A program made the translations under genes and the position numbers. 64,000 nt of DNA from Ooceraea biroi (lineage: Eukaryota; Arthropoda; Insecta; Hymenoptera; Formicidae): NCBI RefSeq assembly GCF_003672135.1, contig NC_039517.1:10936601-11000600 (forward strand), given 5' to 3'. The notes under the pieces were generated by a model. That model did no database searches. It was given only the letters and a program-made list of their open reading frames with translations, and had not been told where the DNA came from. Below are positions 10,973 through 21,444 of this stretch, in pieces. Position 1 is the first letter of the stretch. Each line of letters starts with the position of its first letter.

Positions 10973-11578
10973 CCACCAGATCAACTAGCTCAACACTCCC
11001 CCGTGCGTAATAATTCACGGTCTCCTTCTCCTATCCCGTTGGACGACATAGAAACTTTCGCTGACCACCCCAGTAATAACATTTCCTCGGCTGATTATCC
11101 ATTATTCTCACACTTGCCACCTTTCCTTTCGGACCCACCACCTATGACCCCTCTACCTTCGGCCACCACTGCGGACCCCGAAGAGTCCCAGTTAACCGAT
11201 TATTAATTTAAATATCTATTTCATAGTCACATTTATATTATCATTTTGTTTTAATTATGTATAAATTTTGAGAGTTTAAAGTTCAATTTTCCACTACCAA
11301 ATCATTAATTAATACATTTGACTGTTTAAAATAAATCATTTTTTAATTTTTTTACGTTAATTCACGCTTAATTTATTTACTCCTTTCCTTCCTCAATTTA
11401 TCGCACGAGGCCCTGTCCATGTAATAGGGATTCGATTCCCTTACATAAAAAGGGCTAACGAGCAGACTTCTACTCGGAAGAAGCGTAAGAGTGGCCTTCG
11501 GCCGCTGACCTTCTTCCCGATAACTCGGTCGGCTCGACTCGCGTTCATACGTGAGAGATACGTGGTTTGGACGTAACA

Positions 11579-13377
11579 GAACAATGGAACGTTTATCTTG
11601 CTTGTGCAATCTTATTTGCAAGATCGATTAAATAAACCCATCATCCGTATATGACGCAATTCTCGATGAAATATACATGCTACTCAAAGCGAATCTAGAG
11701 CCGTCGTTTGGGGAGAGCGAAGGGAGATGACAGTTTAGAATAGAATACAAAATAATATTTATAAATTACTTGCAAAATTCAACTAGCTAAAGTATTTTAT
11801 TTGAATTACGACAAAATCTAAGTTTCTTTTGTGTTTCTTTATATGCAAATTGTTCTATACGATATTTTATATATTAATTTCAATCTTTGAATGAATATTT
11901 ATAATAGTTAACCCTGATCATATCTATCTTCCTGCATATTGAATTTCAACCACATTTTTTGGTTTTTTTGAACGGTGGAAGGCGGGGCATGGCTTTCATG
12001 TTTACACTCACAAATCCTTCCGTGGTATCACTGTATAAGGATGACATGGCAATCAATGTGTTAAATTATGTACATAGTATTTTTCATAATAGTATAAAAT
12101 AAAATATCAATAATGTTCATAACAGTGATTGCTACACACTCTATCATAAACATATTATGAAGATTAACAAAGAATTTTATGTAAAGTTATACTCAAATCC
12201 TTTGTTTTTTTAAATTGTGTACGAAAACCGAACATTTGACAAAGAAAAATAAAGAGTTCTATACAATTGCATAAAGTTCGTATTATCCAAAATAATTTTC
12301 ATAATTTTTAAACAGAAAGCTGAATAAAACTTATAGAATTTTATTAGTATAACATATAGAAACATATAACATAAGAAATTAAAATCTCATTATTGTATTT
12401 AATGCTTAATAATCCTGCTTACATTCTGCTACATTGTATGTAAGAACAGCAACAATTAGTTATTCTTGTTCGAAAAAAACGAGGTATCAAATTCTTGCAG
12501 CTTTGCTCAGTATCATGATGTATGTTGCCGTTATATTTTTACCTATGATGTATGACAATTTTTCCGATGAAGAATGCGATGACTATGAGAATGAAAATTA
12601 TATTGAAATCACATCCCAATACATCGAATCATCGTTTAGACAGGTCTTCAATGAAATTATTGATGTTTTAAATACAATTCTTTTATCGATAATAAAACTT
12701 ACTTAAAAATTGCAATTTCTAAGTTATTTGAAAGTATATTCAATTCAGTTGAAAACAGTTTGTTTTACACCGTAAATAATATATAAAAAAAACAAATAAG
12801 CTTTTTATTATTTTCAGCGATTATGTGAGAAATCAAACTAAGTTTTTAAAACCATATTCGTCTTTTGCTGTTTATATCGCGCGTATTTATATCCCAGTTT
12901 TTGTGAATTATATATCTTTTATATCATATTTTTTACAGTTTTTAATGATATTTCCCACACACACACACACACACGCGCGTATATATAATATATACTTGAT
13001 ATGAGTATATATAAAAAATTATATACTTTTTAATAAACTTTTCTCATAATTATAACACATATTTTTATTTAAGGAGAATATACAACCAAAAAGATAAAAA
13101 AAACATTTCTCAAGTTTTGTATATATTTTTGTATATATCTATGATATTTGATGTAAAATGTTCTTTGATGTAAAAATTCGGATAGAAATATACTGAAATG
13201 ATGCAAATATATATATAGCCATTTGTGTGCGCATTTATTTGTATTGTTGTCACAGCTAACACACTGGAGTCATGTATAATAATAAATAATATTATAACAA
13301 TTAACAGTTTCCATAGATTTTTTGTTGTCTGAATACATGTAAGTGTAGCGTAGATCATCATAGCGTATATCACAACA
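11579..13377. other. AT-rich region without recognised gene
   Basis: Long AT-rich stretch with a CA/CG microsatellite at 12958-12980 and TA-rich tracts beside it. Apart from the small ORF at 12515-12706, nothing is supportable. Confidence 0.4.
12515..12706 (+). CDS. Possible small ORF, 63 aa, acidic
   Basis: The ATG-started frame begins MMYVAVIFLPMMYDNFSD, a short hydrophobic start that could be a weak signal sequence. An acidic stretch (DEECDDYENENY) and an amphipathic C-terminus (VFNEIIDVLNTILLSIIKL) follow. It resembles a short secreted peptide in layout only. No homolog was recognised, and chance is a real alternative in AT-rich DNA. Confidence 0.18.
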   Translation: MMYVAVIFLPMMYDNFSDEECDDYENENYIEITSQYIESSFRQVFNEIIDVLNTILLSIIKLT

Positions 13378-13455
13378 AAGGAGGAGGCCCGATAAGCCAC
13401 GATTTCGGCCGTCTCTGGATTTTATTGTAAATTATCAGAAACAATTTCTTAATAC

Positions 13456-14880
13456 TGTTACGTCCAGAAGACTCCAAGGTTCCTCGCTTCCATAGGAAAA
13501 ATATTAAACTTAGAAATAAGAAAAAGTAACAAGTAAGAATAGTCCCCCCTAACGGAAAGAACGACCGGACGAGCGCAGGGGCCAAGTGGATAGGCATTAT
13601 GCAAATCACAAGGCTCACGGTTTTCCAACCCCAGCTGTGCTCGGCCGGAACACTCGATAGGCAATAAACAACCGGAGTTAGTAGCAAAAAATCACTTAGC
13701 GAAGACCGCTCCCGATCTGGGAAAGCGGAGCGACACTTGGGAAACGTGACCGCTGACGGCCATAAAGTAATCCACCGAATTTAAATACTGAGAAATCTGC
13801 CATACATGGGGAGATCCAAACTAAAGATACGACGCAAATGGACTAAAGGAAACGCGAGCGTGGATTACAATATGGTAAACGGAGGGGTCTTCACAAGTGC
13901 CGCACTTTAACTTTCAAGAACAAAATCATAAATCCATCGGATACCAGCTGCAATTCGGGAAAAACAAGCGCTCCAATAGAAACGAATTTGTTTTACTTTT
14001 CTTTTCTTCTGGGAAACGAATAACCCCCACCTACACTCTTTTAGCCCTATATAAAGGGAACAATTTGGTCAGAGACTCTCTTCATCTTTGGTCAGCCTGC
14101 AATTGCACATCGTACTGTTACGTTCCCGTGACCGGGACGTCGCGTTTAAGAAATAGAGTCAGGATTGAACGCCAACAGAAGAATCTCTGGCCAGATTGGT
14201 CCCTTCAACGTATCGAAGAACGACTCCTACCGAAGATCAACTCCATTAGAAAGGCAGTACCACCAAAAGTAAGCCTAAGTTTGCAAAGTAATTTTATTAT
14301 ACTCCCCTCTACTTGGTTCGTGGTTTCTTTTCGTAATTCTCAATCAAAATCTATTCCGTTCTTATTATGTATCAATATTCGTAATACTCGAAATTATAAT
14401 TGCGCTATTTATAAGAAATAAACTCATGAAAGAATTTGTAGTCCAAATTCTAAATTATAGTCAATCGTATCAGTAGCAATTCATTAATTTCATTTATGTA
14501 ACCATTAGACAGAATATATCAGAGGTAATGTTGTAAAAAACAAAACCAAATTTCATTTATTTTCAACTACCCTCGTTTCACTTTCTTTCCTTGACAGATC
14601 GTACAGGTCCTATCCTTGGTAATAGGGATTCAATTCCCTTACCTAAAAAGGACCATCGAGTCGACGGTCTCGAATAATAGGGTAAAATCGACTTTGGTCG
14701 TTGACCCGAAAATCGAATGACCGTTTCGAAAATAGGGTAAAATCAACTTTGGTCGTTGACCCGAAAATCGAAGCGTATCGGTCAGCACGAACACACGAGG
14801 TACTGCGGTTGTGTGCCTACGTACCTTGAGAGGTGTCTGGTTGTGCACTTCCTCGAGCTCACAGAGCTCTGGACGTAACA
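13456..14880 (+). mobile_element. Solo LTR 2 of TGTTACGTCCAG family, 1425 bp
   Basis: Begins TGTTACGTCCAG and ends GCTCTGGACGTAACA, with 4-bp TSD ATAC at 13452-13455 and 14881-14884. It holds a TATA box at 14048 and a donor-like CCAAAAGTAAGCC near 14265. The conserved block TAATAGGGATTCAATTCCC lies at 14620-14638. The uninterrupted target sequence is seen in the inverted partner near 19330. It is related most closely to the left part of the LTR at 50635-55721. No long ORF was found downstream of the donor. Confidence 0.85.
14048..14055 (+). promoter_or_regulatory. LTR 2 TATA box
   Basis: TATATAAA in the context CCCTATATAAAGGG. The same context is present in the LTR at 55122-55129 on minus. 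Transcription would start about 30 bp downstream, in the GGTCAGAGACTC / TTCATCTT stretch. The following exon-like region has no ATG. Confidence 0.6.
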
Positions 14881-15064
14881 ATACATAAAACACTAATTAG
14901 GCTGTTTTCAGCCTACACGGACATGTTCAACGTGGTCGTTATCTTGTTTAAACATAGAAATTCGTATTTGTGGGTATTTTGTGCAGTACTACACAACTCG
15001 TGAAAATAGTGGATATTATATTGGAAAATCATGAACATCATAATATAATTATGTTTGTACGTAA

Positions 15065-16680
15065 AATCAAGAGATACGGTAGTGTCTCGCGCCAAGTATA
15101 CGCACAGCGAGACCGCACCGTGACACTATTACGCGAAGCGACGCTTTCGCCGACACTCAGATTATTAGATCTCAATAACCGCTGAACGGATCAAGTTCAG
15201 AGTAGGCTCAATGGATAGCTTGGGGTCGAATTATGTAATAAAAGTGTTTTCATTTTTCTTCTACGTGTCCTACGAGCGGAGATATGGCGATGCAAAGTCT
15301 GAAATTGGCAAATTTTCGATTAAGAAACGTCGACATCATCGTCGTTTGTGCAGTTCGTTCTTTCCAACGAGATGGCAGCAGCTAATATCGGTTTTCTCGC
15401 GTGCACCAGCATACGCAAGCGAGAACCGCGTACGTGTGCGCTCAGCACTTCGCTGATTGGTTCATCTATTGTGTGTGTCATTCCCCCCACTACGGTGAGA
15501 CGTGAGCCGCGGCCGCGATCTGGCTTCAGTATCAAACTACCGGAGATACGAATAGCATGTACGACGCGATGTAGTGCAAGAAGTGAGTGAGAAAAAGTAT
15601 GTATGAATGAAGGAGGACCCGGGCGGGGAATCCGAACGCTACAAAGGAAGACATGAAAGTGCGGTTGGTAATGTTATTGTTTTAGTTCGGTCGTTAATAA
15701 TAACCAATACGTTTTTAACCTATACGTTTTATTATGAATAACCGGCGGAGATGCTGTTGGTATATCCGTGTGACTCACACATAACGATCATATGTAGAGG
15801 CTCTACATTCAGAAAACTCTTAACTTATCGACCCGACCGTCATGCGTAAGTCACACGGATATACGGACAGCATCTCCGCCGGTCGGTGTACGACAAGTGT
15901 ACGACGCGATGTAGTGCAAGAAGTTGGAGTGAGAAAAGATATATTTGCGAGAGAACGAGTGAATGAGAGAGCGAGAGAGCGAGTGAATGAGAGAGCGAGA
16001 GGGCGAGAGGGCGAGTGAGTGAGAGAGCGAGAGGGCGAGTGAGTGAGAGGGCGAGAGGGCGAGTGAGTGAGAGGGCGAGAGAGAGAGAGTGAGAGGGCGA
16101 GAGAGAGAGAGAGAGTGAATGAGAGAGCGAGAGGGCGAGAGAGCGAGTGAATGAGAGAGCGAGAGGGCGTGAGTGAGAGGACCACGTCGACGATGACGAC
16201 GACGATGACAACGACGTTGCACCACGTCGACGACAACGACGACGACGTTACACCACGTCGACGACGACAACGACGACGTTGATTAACTAATTCCGGATAC
16301 TGTTTTTACAGAATGTATATTTATATTTATGTATTAAACGAAATAAAAAACGACGGGGTAAACTCTTTTTTCTTGCATATATTGACTTCTGTGCATAAAT
16401 ATACTTAATATAATTTTATATTTTATAAACATGTAAGTTAATACTTTTAAAAACCTTGACTGACAGGACTATGGCTTTCATCTCCTCATATATTATAAAA
16501 AAGAATAACATACTTCACACTACAAAATGTGTGAAATCACAACAAAAGTACCTTTTTAAAAAAAGGTACAAAAAAAGCGCCAAGTATACGCGCCTGAAGT
16601 TCTTTCAAAAAAGTACTCTACAAAACTAATGATATGAACAACTTGCGCCAACTACAATGGGTATTTATGCAAACTAGAAA
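15065..16680. repeat. Composite repeat arm, inverted partner of about 25020-27365
   Basis: The sequence starts near the hairpin GAGATACGGTAGTGTCTC and GCGCCAAGTATACGC, then CGGAGATATGGCGATGCAAA, the palindromic GGCGGAGATGCTGT block (15740-15900), the GA-rich satellite (15950-16180), and ends with ATTGACTTCTGTGC and GCGCCAAGTATACGCGCC. The same series runs inverted from 27365 to 25020. It has no coding content; the long open frames over the satellite are repeat artefacts. Confidence 0.65.
15950..16285. repeat. GAGAGCGAG-type satellite and GACGAC microsatellite
   Basis: Imperfect repeats of GAGAGCGAGAGGGCGAGTGA run to about 16180, followed by (ACG/GAC)n to 16285. A shorter inverted copy is at 25435-25680. 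It is open in several frames because it lacks stop codons by composition. Confidence 0.85.
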
Positions 16681-16989
16681 ATTTATTACTTTATTATTAC
16701 TCTTTGGCCGGTATTCATTGTTGATTCTGATTTAAGACCATCTTAATTAAGTACAATCATAAGATATTTGAAACCAATCACACAGTCGTATTAGCATCTT
16801 AAGACATTACTTCAGATCGTCTGGAAATAAGAACGGAGTATGAATACTAACTACCTATAATATTAAAACTATACCTTTGATATTAAAAAATAAAGGACAT
16901 AATAATATTAAGCAGATATTTTTATACGAATAAATATTTTAACACATAGAAATATATTTATTAATAGAAATAAGTGTTTTTTTCAAAAT
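16286..16989. repeat. AT-rich repeat, partly copied at 19406-19620 and 25020-25410
   Basis: 16317-16675 is the inverted partner of 25025-25405 and is partly repeated directly at 19406-19560 (GCGCCAAGTATACGCGCC versus GCACCAAGTATACGCGCC). 16700-16860 is a diverged copy of the GTATTCAT / TTAAGACC palindrome family seen at 18215-18358. No gene is present. Confidence 0.5.
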
Positions 16990-17253
16990 ACTTGGCGCTG
17001 CTAAACCGAATCAAAAATTGCCTTAGTATTTAAATAATCTAAAGATTACAATAATTTCCTTAAACTCTAAATTACATAACAACTCGCTGAAATACATATA
17101 TGTACAAATGTAGTTAAACTTATCCTATGCTTAATTCTAATGTCACACACATACACACAATACACACACACACGCACGCACGCACGCATTCACAAGAGAG
17201 AAAGAAAGAGAATGAGGCAATTAACATAATGATTCGGTTTAGCAGCGCCAAGT
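16990..17253. mobile_element. MITE with ACTTGGCGCTGCTA termini, 264 bp
   Basis: Inverted ends ACTTGGCGCTGCTAAACCGA and TCGGTTTAGCAGCGCCAAGT. A CA/CG-rich microsatellite (17145-17190) lies inside. The same terminus occurs singly at 24755 and 33829. Confidence 0.7.
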
Positions 17254-17271
17254 ATTTGGTAAATATTTACC

Positions 17272-18072
17272 TTTACACAGCCCTCACCAAATAACCTCCG
17301 ACTGACATTGACCTTGACCCCTAACAAGGTCAAGGTCATTGACCTTTCCCGTCGGTCATTGTTTGTTCACTTTCGATTAAAGTAGTTTCGAAAAAGTCTT
17401 TAATTTCGATTAGAGCAGAAAATAATTTGTATTTACCAGTTTTGTCCTTTTAGTTATAATAAAGAATACTTTGTATTTATAAACAAACTATTTTATATAT
17501 TAATGATTCACTGCTTTAAATAAATTTTGTTCGTTCATATTCAAAATAACTACTATATTTTCGAAACTTATGTCTCCTTATGTGTATAATTACCGGTTAT
17601 ATTTTCTGAAATTGGAGCCCCGGACATATACGCTCGGTTTTCAGCCCGCTTCGTGGGAGGGCGGGGAGGGAGGGGCTTCGCCGGGATCCGTGCCATGTAC
17701 CAAGTGATCAAAATCTGTGTGAAATTTGTTACACTGGTTCTGGGGGGGGGGGGGGCGAAACCCTTGCCTCCCGCCCTCCGGCAAAGCCGGCTGAAACCGA
17801 GCGTATGTGTCCGGGGTTCCACTATCTAAAAAAATAACCTAACCCACACCTATTTCTAACTTCGAGTGGGTAAAGTACATGCGTGGAGACAGTGTGTTCT
17901 CACTTCGCGTCAACAGTCGAAACTGTATGAAAAATTATTAAACTTCTTTTGTTAATAACTTTTGATCTAACACTTTCCGACGGGAAAGGTCAATGACCTT
18001 GACCTTGTTAGGGGTCAAGGTCAATGTCAATGTCAAGGTCAGTCGGAGGTCATTTGGTGCGGGCTGTGTAAA
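17272..18072. mobile_element. Inverted-repeat element with steroid-receptor-like GGTCA arrays
   Basis: Ends TTTACACAGCCC and GGGCTGTGTAAA. The arms (17280-17360, 17975-18065) are rich in GACCTTGACC / AAGGTCAAGGTC. AAATATTTACC occurs outside both ends (17261-17271 and 18076-18086), suggesting a target duplication. The inner part contains a nested palindrome (17614-17820). The TTAATAACTTTT block (17937-17958) is shared with 32760-32790 and 57880-57900. Confidence 0.6.
17614..17820. mobile_element. Nested palindromic MITE, GGAGCCCCGGACATA termini
   Basis: Inverted ends GGAGCCCCGGACATATACGC and GCGTATGTGTCCGGGGTTCC, with a GC-rich middle including a G14 run (about 17742-17755). Diverged one-sided copies are at 32479-32665 and 58330-58505, each sharing GGGATCCGTGCC or its complement. 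Confidence 0.7.
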
Positions 18073-18140
18073 AATAAATATTTACCTCAATTTTACGTAC
18101 AAACATAATTATATTATGATGTTCATGATTTTCCAATATA

Positions 18141-19197
18141 GAGGAGAATCCCCTATTATGAGATATGCTCCTAATATGAGATAATGGGGTTTCTGCTAAA
18201 CTAGTGAGCACTATGGTCCGTATTCATAGTCGGATCTTATATTTAAGACCGTCTTAAGTTTATCTTCAAATACTCCATAGCCAATGAAATGATTCATTAG
18301 CATCTGCAGATAAACTTAAAACGGTCTTAAATATAAGATCCTGCTATGAATACGGGCCTATATGTTAGTTGCACCATGAACTTATTACTCTTGGTGTAAA
18401 ATGTATTTAGTGAAAAATGCATTGTTCGTTATTGCGTTTAGCCTTTGCAAGAAGAGGTTTGTGAAATTGTGAACATGTCAAAGTAACTTGAGGTTAGTCT
18501 TTAAACCTTGTTTATTATATAATAAAGAAATGGTTGGCAATAAATTCAGTATGCAATGATAGAGTAGAATCGTAGTAACAGGAAAATACGCAATTTGTTG
18601 AATTGCTTAATTGTAGAGGTTAGATTTCATGATCGCGGAACCGCTAGACGTGTGGCTCGTATAATGAGATATTCAGGGTACTCTTAATATGAGATAATTA
18701 TTGCTCGAATATGAAGATTATGTAGTATAATAAAAAGGAAGAAAATACTACTTAAGGTGAAAGAAAAGTTAATACGAATTTATATTACGAATTTTTGTGT
18801 ATTTAATTTTTATAGAATCTGACTATGGAGGTTAGAAAAACGAGGATGCGTCGACAGTGGAATCGTGAAGATTTGGCGAAGGATGTGGTAGCAGTATTTT
18901 TATAAAACTATCTACTAAAGGTTTTTAATTGCAATACTAATGTAGTTTGCACTTTTAACACCGATTTCTCGAGGTATCTTATATTAGGAGCACACTTTCT
19001 CGATCATGCGTAAAGCTCTTTTTTCACATTTTTTTAATTTTCAGAAAAAATAATATTTAAATTAGATTTTTCATTTCACCAACCTAAAGCTTAATAAATT
19101 CTCTTCAAGATAACGTATTAAATTTTTAAATTCTGCCTATAGATTTCCTTACATTCGGCAAAATCGATATGGTATCTCATAATCGGGGACTTTCCTC
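18141..19197. mobile_element. TA-flanked pogo/Tigger-like remnant, 1057 bp
   Basis: Ends are GAGGAGAATCCCCTATTATG and the imperfect inverse ATAATCGGGGACTTTCCTC, flanked by TA (18139-18140 and 19198-19199). The inverted partner at 15030 shows the empty site, so the boundaries are precise. Near 18822 an ATG opens a short frame MEVRKTRMRRQWNREDLAKD, resembling the start of a pogo-type DNA-binding domain. It stops soon after, so this copy is non-autonomous. The pogo assignment is inference. Confidence 0.6.
18215..18358. mobile_element. 144-bp palindromic MITE inside the pogo-like element
   Basis: GGTCCGTATTCATAG at the left and CTATGAATACGGGCC at the right, with TTAAGACCGTCTTAAG-like inner arms. 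Related pieces are at 16700-16860 and 33740-33825. Confidence 0.65.
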
Positions 19198-19405
19198 TAA
19201 TATCCACGATTTTCACGAGTTGTGTAGTACTGCACAAAATACCCACAAATACGAATTTCTGTTTAAAGAAGATAACGACCACGTTGAACATGTCCGTTTA
19301 GGCTGAAAACAGCTTAAATAGTGTTTTATGTATTAAGAAATTGTTTCTGATAATTTACAATGAAATCCAGAGAGGGCCGAAATCGTGGCTTATCGGGCCT
19401 CCTCC

Positions 19406-19725
19406 TTACCTTTTTAAAAAGAAGGTACAAAAAAGCACCAAGTATACGCGCCCGAAAAACACGTTCAAAAAAGAACTTTACAAAACTAATGATATCAACA
19501 AATTGCGCCAACTATAAAAATGGGTATTTATGCAAACCAGAAAATCTATTATTACTTTATTATTACTCTTTGGCAGATATTTATAGTCGATTCTTATTTA
19601 ATACTACTAGATTTACCAAGAGAGTCAAAATAAAATGACTTGTCTGGCATTTTGTTATAATGATTAGTCATTTTTATGACATCTTATTTTTCATTTTGGT
19701 TAAGTACAACAAAAAATATATACAA
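19406..19725. repeat. Direct copy of 16560-16740
   Basis: TTTTTAAAAAGAAGGTACA, CAAGTATACGCGCCCGAA and GGGTATTTATGCAAACC align with 16560-16740 in the same orientation. No gene is present. Confidence 0.5.
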
Positions 19726-20150
19726 ATGAGTAGGTTAGGAAGGCAGATTCTAATCCAGGGATCTGAGGGGGCTGAGTCAGCAGGGGGAGGGAAGGATATG
19801 ACGTCATTGGGCGAGGGATCGCGGGGGAGGGGGAAGGACATCTCGGACCGTGACATATTCGCGGACCGAACCCGCGGTGAGGGAGGAGGGGGGACCACGG
19901 ACTATTCGCGAACCTAACCCGCGAGGGAGGCTCTTCGCTGACCTAACCCGCGGGAAGGGAGGGAGACCGCAGGGACCGCGACATTTTTGCTGACCTAATC
20001 CGCGGGAGAAAAGGGGGTTTCTCTATGATGGCATAATAACGTACATCTGAATAAAAACTTTTCTGGAAAGGATGGAGTCGAATAAGAATATGTTCATATT
20101 ATAATAAGATATTAATACGATATAATATAAAAAATGATTTACCTATACCT
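19726..20150. repeat. GC-rich repeat, inverted copy at 33240-33660
   Basis: AACCCGCGGTGAGGGAGG-type units (CGCGAACCTAACCCGCG) and a 3' part with GATGTACGTTATTATG-like sequence. The whole 420 bp recurs inverted at 33240-33660. Shorter relatives are at 20290-20590 and 34560-34740. Confidence 0.65.
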
Positions 20151-20216
20151 GGGATCGAACCTGAGTCGAGCCTGCCATATGACCACTCGCTCAATCACTT
20201 GAACCACACAGGTTCT
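20151..20216 (-). repeat. tRNA-like SINE head (A and B boxes)
   Basis: On minus, TGGTTCAAGTG (20196-20206) fits a Pol III A box and GGTTCGATCCC (20151-20161) fits a B box, about 45 bp apart. The order and spacing match a tRNA-derived promoter. The stem pairing needed for a working tRNA is not evident, and AT-rich sequence follows, so a SINE or tRNA relic is more likely than a gene. Confidence 0.5.
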
Positions 20217-20790
20217 TGTTACGACGGAGTTTAAATATCGTTTTTTACACTAAATTTAGTTTATAATGTTTACTGGACGTAACATCGCGGGGCCAAGATA
20301 TTTTTCATTTACGGCGTTTGTTTAATGAGGAGCTCTTCGCGGACTATTCGCGAACCCAACCAGCGGGAGAGGAGGGGGAGCCACGTGCGCGATATAATAG
20401 AAACCCCATTGTACACAACATGTGTCGCGGTGGCGTGATGTAATGTGCATGATAGCATTTGTTACTAAGGAACCAATATCCAGCATCTCGGCATTTCCGC
20501 TGACCTGGCCCGCGGGCGGGGAGGGGCATCCACGTGCGCGATGTAACCCTCTTCGTTCACGTCGCGACATGTTTCCCGGTGAAAAAATTATAAATGCTGG
20601 GAATAGTCCAAAAACGTGAGCGCCGACGTCCGGCTGCTATGAAAAAATGCGCTGATTATGCAATTCGATGACTCATCTCCAAGAAGACTGCTTGACTCTC
20701 ATGGGTCATAGAAGGTATCAAATGACGCGAGCACATTCTGTGTAGCCTCACGAAATATTTCATCATGACATTGAGACATACGTGCAACTA

Positions 20791-21227
20791 ACAAGGGAAC
20801 CTCGCGAACTCGAAAATTCTGATTTTGATGAAACTTTATGTACATGTAGGGGGGTTAATAGATGAATTTAGAAATTTTCCGTTACGACCCAAAAACGGTT
20901 TTAAGGGGTGAAACCACCCTTCATATGTAAGGCGGCTTTTTGTTTTTCTCGATATATCTCGAAAATAATTCGACATATCGAAAACTGTTTTATACAAAAC
21001 TTTCATAGTACAAACGTCTCTATTTAACCACATTACTAAAATTTTTTTAAAATAATTTTTTCATCGAGAAAAACAAAAAGCCGCCTTACATATGAAGGGT
21101 GGTTTCACCCCTTAAAACCGTTTTTGGGCCGCAACGGAAAATTTCTAAATTCATCTATTAACACACCCCATAATGTACATAAAGTTTCATCAAAATCAGA
21201 ATTTTCGAGTTCGCGAGATTCCCTTGT
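20791..21227. mobile_element. 437-bp palindromic MITE
   Basis: Arms of about 190 bp: ACAAGGGAACCTCGCGAACT and AAGGCGGCTTTTTGTTTTTC recur inverted as AGTTCGCGAGATTCCCTTGT and GAAAAACAAAAAGCCGCCTT around a loop near 20970-21040. It has no coding sequence. Confidence 0.85.
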
Positions 21228-21444
21228 AAGTTTCAAATTATGTTAGCACATTCTGTGTAGCCTCACAAGATAGTTTAGATGAGGTAATGCAAATTTTTCA
21301 AGACGTTTACGTTAGAGTGAGATAACGATATAGGATGATATAGATCATATAATCAGGAACGATATGCAACGCACAGCAGTATACATGTCGGAAGTTCTGT
21401 CGGATGTTACATCAGTCACGTTGAGAAAGTGTAAAGGTGCAAAA

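Larger units (their letters stand above)
9247..11206 (+). pseudogene. Proline/acidic-rich ORF inside LTR 1, split by LINE
   Basis: Exon 2 of the LTR ORF. The first part (9247-9426) encodes VTIDEEVEDFLQEIEAFLTD and SYSPIPPDQL. The second part (from the duplicated site at 10973) continues in the same frame with VRNNSRSPSPIPLDDIETF and ends PEESQLTDY-stop at 11206. Removing the LINE with one TSD copy gives an uninterrupted frame. The composition is Pro/Ser/Asp/Glu-rich, probably disordered. No ATG precedes it in frame; the only Met is near the C-terminus. Function is unknown. It could be a 3'-LTR exon spliced from an internal start, or a fortuitous ORF. Confidence 0.5.
8384..11578 (+). mobile_element. 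Solo LTR 1 of TGTTACGTCCAG Gypsy family (interrupted by a LINE)
   Basis: Starts TGTTACGTCCAG and ends TTTGGACGTAACA, inverted termini that recur on all members of the family. The 4-bp TSD GAAC lies at 8380-8383 and 11579-11582. It holds a TATA box, a probable intron, a proline-rich ORF and, near the 3' end, the conserved block TAATAGGGATTCGATTCCC (11427-11445). Without the LINE it is about 1.64 kb. It is called an LTR because a relative at 55982-59026 is followed directly by a primer-binding site and gag. No internal region is present here. Confidence 0.8.
13378..15064. repeat. Left arm of an inverted repeat pair (partner 18085-19405)
   Basis: Apart from the LTR inserted at 13456-14880, this sequence is the inverted copy of 18085-19405. 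Matching blocks include GGCCCGATAAGCCACGATTT (13390-13409) against its reverse complement near 19380-19400, and TGTGCAGTACTACACAACTC (14979-14998) against about 19220. Comparison of the arms shows cleanly where the solo LTR (left) and the pogo-like element (right) were added. Confidence 0.7.
18085..19405. repeat. Right arm of the inverted pair with 13378-15064
   Basis: Inverted copy of 13378-15064 without its LTR. It is interrupted at 18141-19197 by a TA-flanked element. Confidence 0.65.

Noticed and set aside
9596..11010. Long GC-rich plus-strand ORFs (up to 333 codons)
   Set aside because: Antisense of the R1-like LINE coding region. GC-rich DNA lacks stops, and only the minus frames show RT motifs.
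15820..16270. Three overlapping Ser/Leu-rich ORFs on minus, and the mirror set at 25433-25790
   Set aside because: Simple GA/CT repeat translated in three frames; no codon structure or independent motif.
20217..20280. Short TTGTTACGACGG ... CTGGACGTAACA unit as a tiny LTR
   Set aside because: Only the right end matches the LTR family; the left end diverges after TGTTACG and no TSD is seen.
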